From positions 496,001-560,000 of the forward strand of contig NZ_JUGR01000001.1 of the NCBI RefSeq assembly GCF_000800015.1: a stretch of DNA of 64,000 bases, in the 5' to 3' direction. Below are positions 62,950-64,000 of this stretch, in pieces. The notes beneath the pieces were generated by a model. That model did no database searches and was not told the origin of the DNA. It saw nothing but the letters and a program-made list of their open reading frames with translations. The stretch is from Terriglobus sp. TAA 43. GTDB lineage: Bacteria > Acidobacteriota > Terriglobia > Terriglobales > Acidobacteriaceae. How positions within the stretch are numbered: the first letter of the stretch is position 1; each line of letters starts with the position of its first letter. A program made the translations under genes and the position numbers.

Positions 62950-64000
62950 TTTCGGGCGCTTGTTGTGCTCTGCTGGAGTTCGGTGGTGGCGACTACCGGC
63001 ATTTCGAGGGTGATGCGCGTGCCCCGGCCGGGGCGGCTTTCCATTTCGAGGATGGCGTCGTTGCCGTAGAGCACTTCCATGCGCTCGCGGACGTTCTTCA
63101 TGCCGATGCCGTTGCCGGGGCGTCGGAGGCCGCTGACGGGCATGGCGACGTCGCGTTCGGGGGCGATGCCTACGCCGTCGTCTTCTACTTCTAACAGTAG
63201 GCGTTCGCCACGGATGCGGCTGCGCAGGGTGACTGTGCCGCCGCTAATGCGCGGTTCGAGGCCGTGCTTGATGCTGTTTTCAATCAATGGCTGGAGCAAC
63301 ATGCTTGGAACTACGAGGTCGAGGGTGTCTGGGGCGATTTCTTTGACGACTCGGAGCTTTTCGCCGAAGCGGACGACTTCGATGGCGAGGTAGTCGTCGG
63401 TGAAGGCGAGTTCGTCGCGGAATGGGACGAAGGCTTCGCGCTTCTTGAGCAGGATGCGCAGGATGTTGGCGAGACGCACGATCATCTCGCGTGCGAGTTC
63501 GGGTTCGAGGCGGATGAGCGAACCAATGGAGTTGAGGGTGTTGAACAGGAAGTGCGGGTTGATCTGGCGTTGGAGTGCATCGAGGCGCGCTTCGAGCAGG
63601 AGGCGGGCCTGTTGTTCCAGCTTGTCTTCAATGCGGATGGCGTTCCAGATCTTCAATGGAATGCCGACGATGACCGGGGCTGCGGCGGCGATGGCGAGTT
63701 GCAGGAGCCACAGGTTCGATCGCAGGGCGAAGTAGCGGCGAGGACGGTACATGGCAACTTCGCTGGCGCACAGTTGCAACAGCATGATGATGAGCAGCAA
63801 CAGGACCTGCCGGTCCAGGTGCGGGCGGCGGAGATTGCGGCGCACCCACTGGTACAGGCTGAGGTCGATCATGGGCGAGAAGGTCCAGATCGCTTCCACG
63901 TCGGCGAAACGATAGAAGCCTCCTGCGACGGTTGCGGCGACGAGATTGACCGGAAGCGCGAGGAATTCGTGGTGCAGTAGTGCTGGAAACGACAGGATGA
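62946..64000 (-). CDS. LytS/YehU-type sensor histidine kinase (N-terminus beyond right edge)
   Basis: The frame is open through the right end of the window, with hydrophobic sequence upstream of the first in-window start-like codon (GTG 63899), so the membrane-sensor part is incomplete. The visible portion has helices near 'QVLLLLIIMLLQLCA' and 'LLQLAIAAAAPVIVGIP', a coiled-coil linker, the His_kinase phosphoacceptor 'LQRQINPHFLFNTLNSIGSLI', and an HATPase domain with 'PLIENSIKHGLEP', 'VEDDGVGIAP' and 'GNGIGMKNVRERMEVLYG'. It would phosphorylate a LytTR-type response regulator, presumably encoded to the right of the window (upstream of or near the missing end). Confidence 0.9.
   Translation of the reverse strand, partial: ILSFPALLHHEFLALPVNLVAATVAGGFYRFADVEAIWTFSPMIDLSLYQWVRRNLRRPHLDRQVLLLLIIMLLQLCASEVAMYRPRRYFALRSNLWLLQLAIAAAAPVIVGIPLKIWNAIRIEDKLEQQARLLLEARLDALQRQINPHFLFNTLNSIGSLIRLEPELAREMIVRLANILRILLKKREAFVPFRDELAFTDDYLAIEVVRFGEKLRVVKEIAPDTLDLVVPSMLLQPLIENSIKHGLEPRISGGTVTLRSRIRGERLLLEVEDDGVGIAPERDVAMPVSGLRRPGNGIGMKNVRERMEVLYGNDAILEMESRPGRGTRITLEMPVVATTELQQSTTSARN

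Overview
The window is a moderately GC-rich bacterial chromosome segment whose gene content points to the Acidobacteriota (Terriglobia/Acidobacteriaceae, e.g. a Terriglobus/Granulicella-like soil organism). Family markers are a VWFA-related protein of the TIGR03436 type, a TIGR03435-type protein, a 1249-residue Oar-like TonB-dependent receptor with an N-terminal carboxypeptidase-regulatory domain, and a giant choice-of-anchor-D Ig-like protein. I see no phage, insertion sequence, integrase, CRISPR array or rRNA. The genes are chromosomal and mostly catabolic or housekeeping. All calls come from reading the translations and motifs; no database search was run.

Layout. 1-5.4 kb: the 3' part of a giant Ig-repeat surface protein, a RibBA-like riboflavin enzyme with an altered second domain, and a small conserved-looking protein. 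5.5-9.3 kb: a Tat-exported sulfatase, tRNA-Leu(UAA), a DUF4149-like membrane protein, an SMR efflux protein and a secreted VWFA-like protein. 9.4-15.8 kb: an S55 (SpoIVB-like) peptidase-domain protein coupled to a secreted beta-propeller protein that seems to start at ATC, a LolC/E-type permease and a secreted alpha/beta hydrolase. 15.8-20.8 kb: recQ, pdxS, a structured-RNA/terminator element and a TIGR03435 protein. 20.8-24.3 kb: an xfp-ackA (phosphoketolase-acetate kinase) operon. 24.5-28.1 kb: a GH95 alpha-L-fucosidase with its LacI-type regulator.

28.2-42.1 kb is a pectin/rhamnogalacturonan utilization locus: secreted esterase, TonB receptor, pectin methylesterase, double-SGNH acetylesterase, GH28 polygalacturonase, secreted VOC protein, kduD, Tat-cupin, kduI and a GH105 unsaturated uronyl hydrolase. 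Together they would take up, deacetylate, demethylate and cut pectin, and turn unsaturated uronates toward 2-keto-3-deoxygluconate. Three promoters in this locus (GH28, kduD, GH105) carry related ACGTTT-centred palindromes at nearly the same distance (41-46 bp) from the start codon, which suggests one LacI-type regulon.

42.3-49.4 kb: a small HMA-like protein, a Sua5/YrdC tRNA-modification enzyme, a CYTH-domain protein, tRNA-Gly(GCC), tRNA-Cys(GCA), a sugar epimerase, an FAD oxidoreductase, a Rieske ferredoxin, a 38-residue membrane peptide and a DMT-type transporter with an apparent CTG start. 49.5-52.5 kb: a LacI regulator, a eukaryotic-type myo-inositol oxygenase and a PfkB kinase, possibly a cyclitol/sugar-acid module with the preceding transporter. 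52.5-60.3 kb: NAD biosynthesis (nadA-nadC and, apart, nadE), topoisomerase IB, an AzgA-type purine permease, a DsbA-like thiol protein and a short array of AAAATCGTCTT repeats. 60.3-64 kb: an undecaprenyl-phosphate sugar transferase, a YdjC/ChbG deacetylase and a LytS-type sensor kinase that runs off the right edge.
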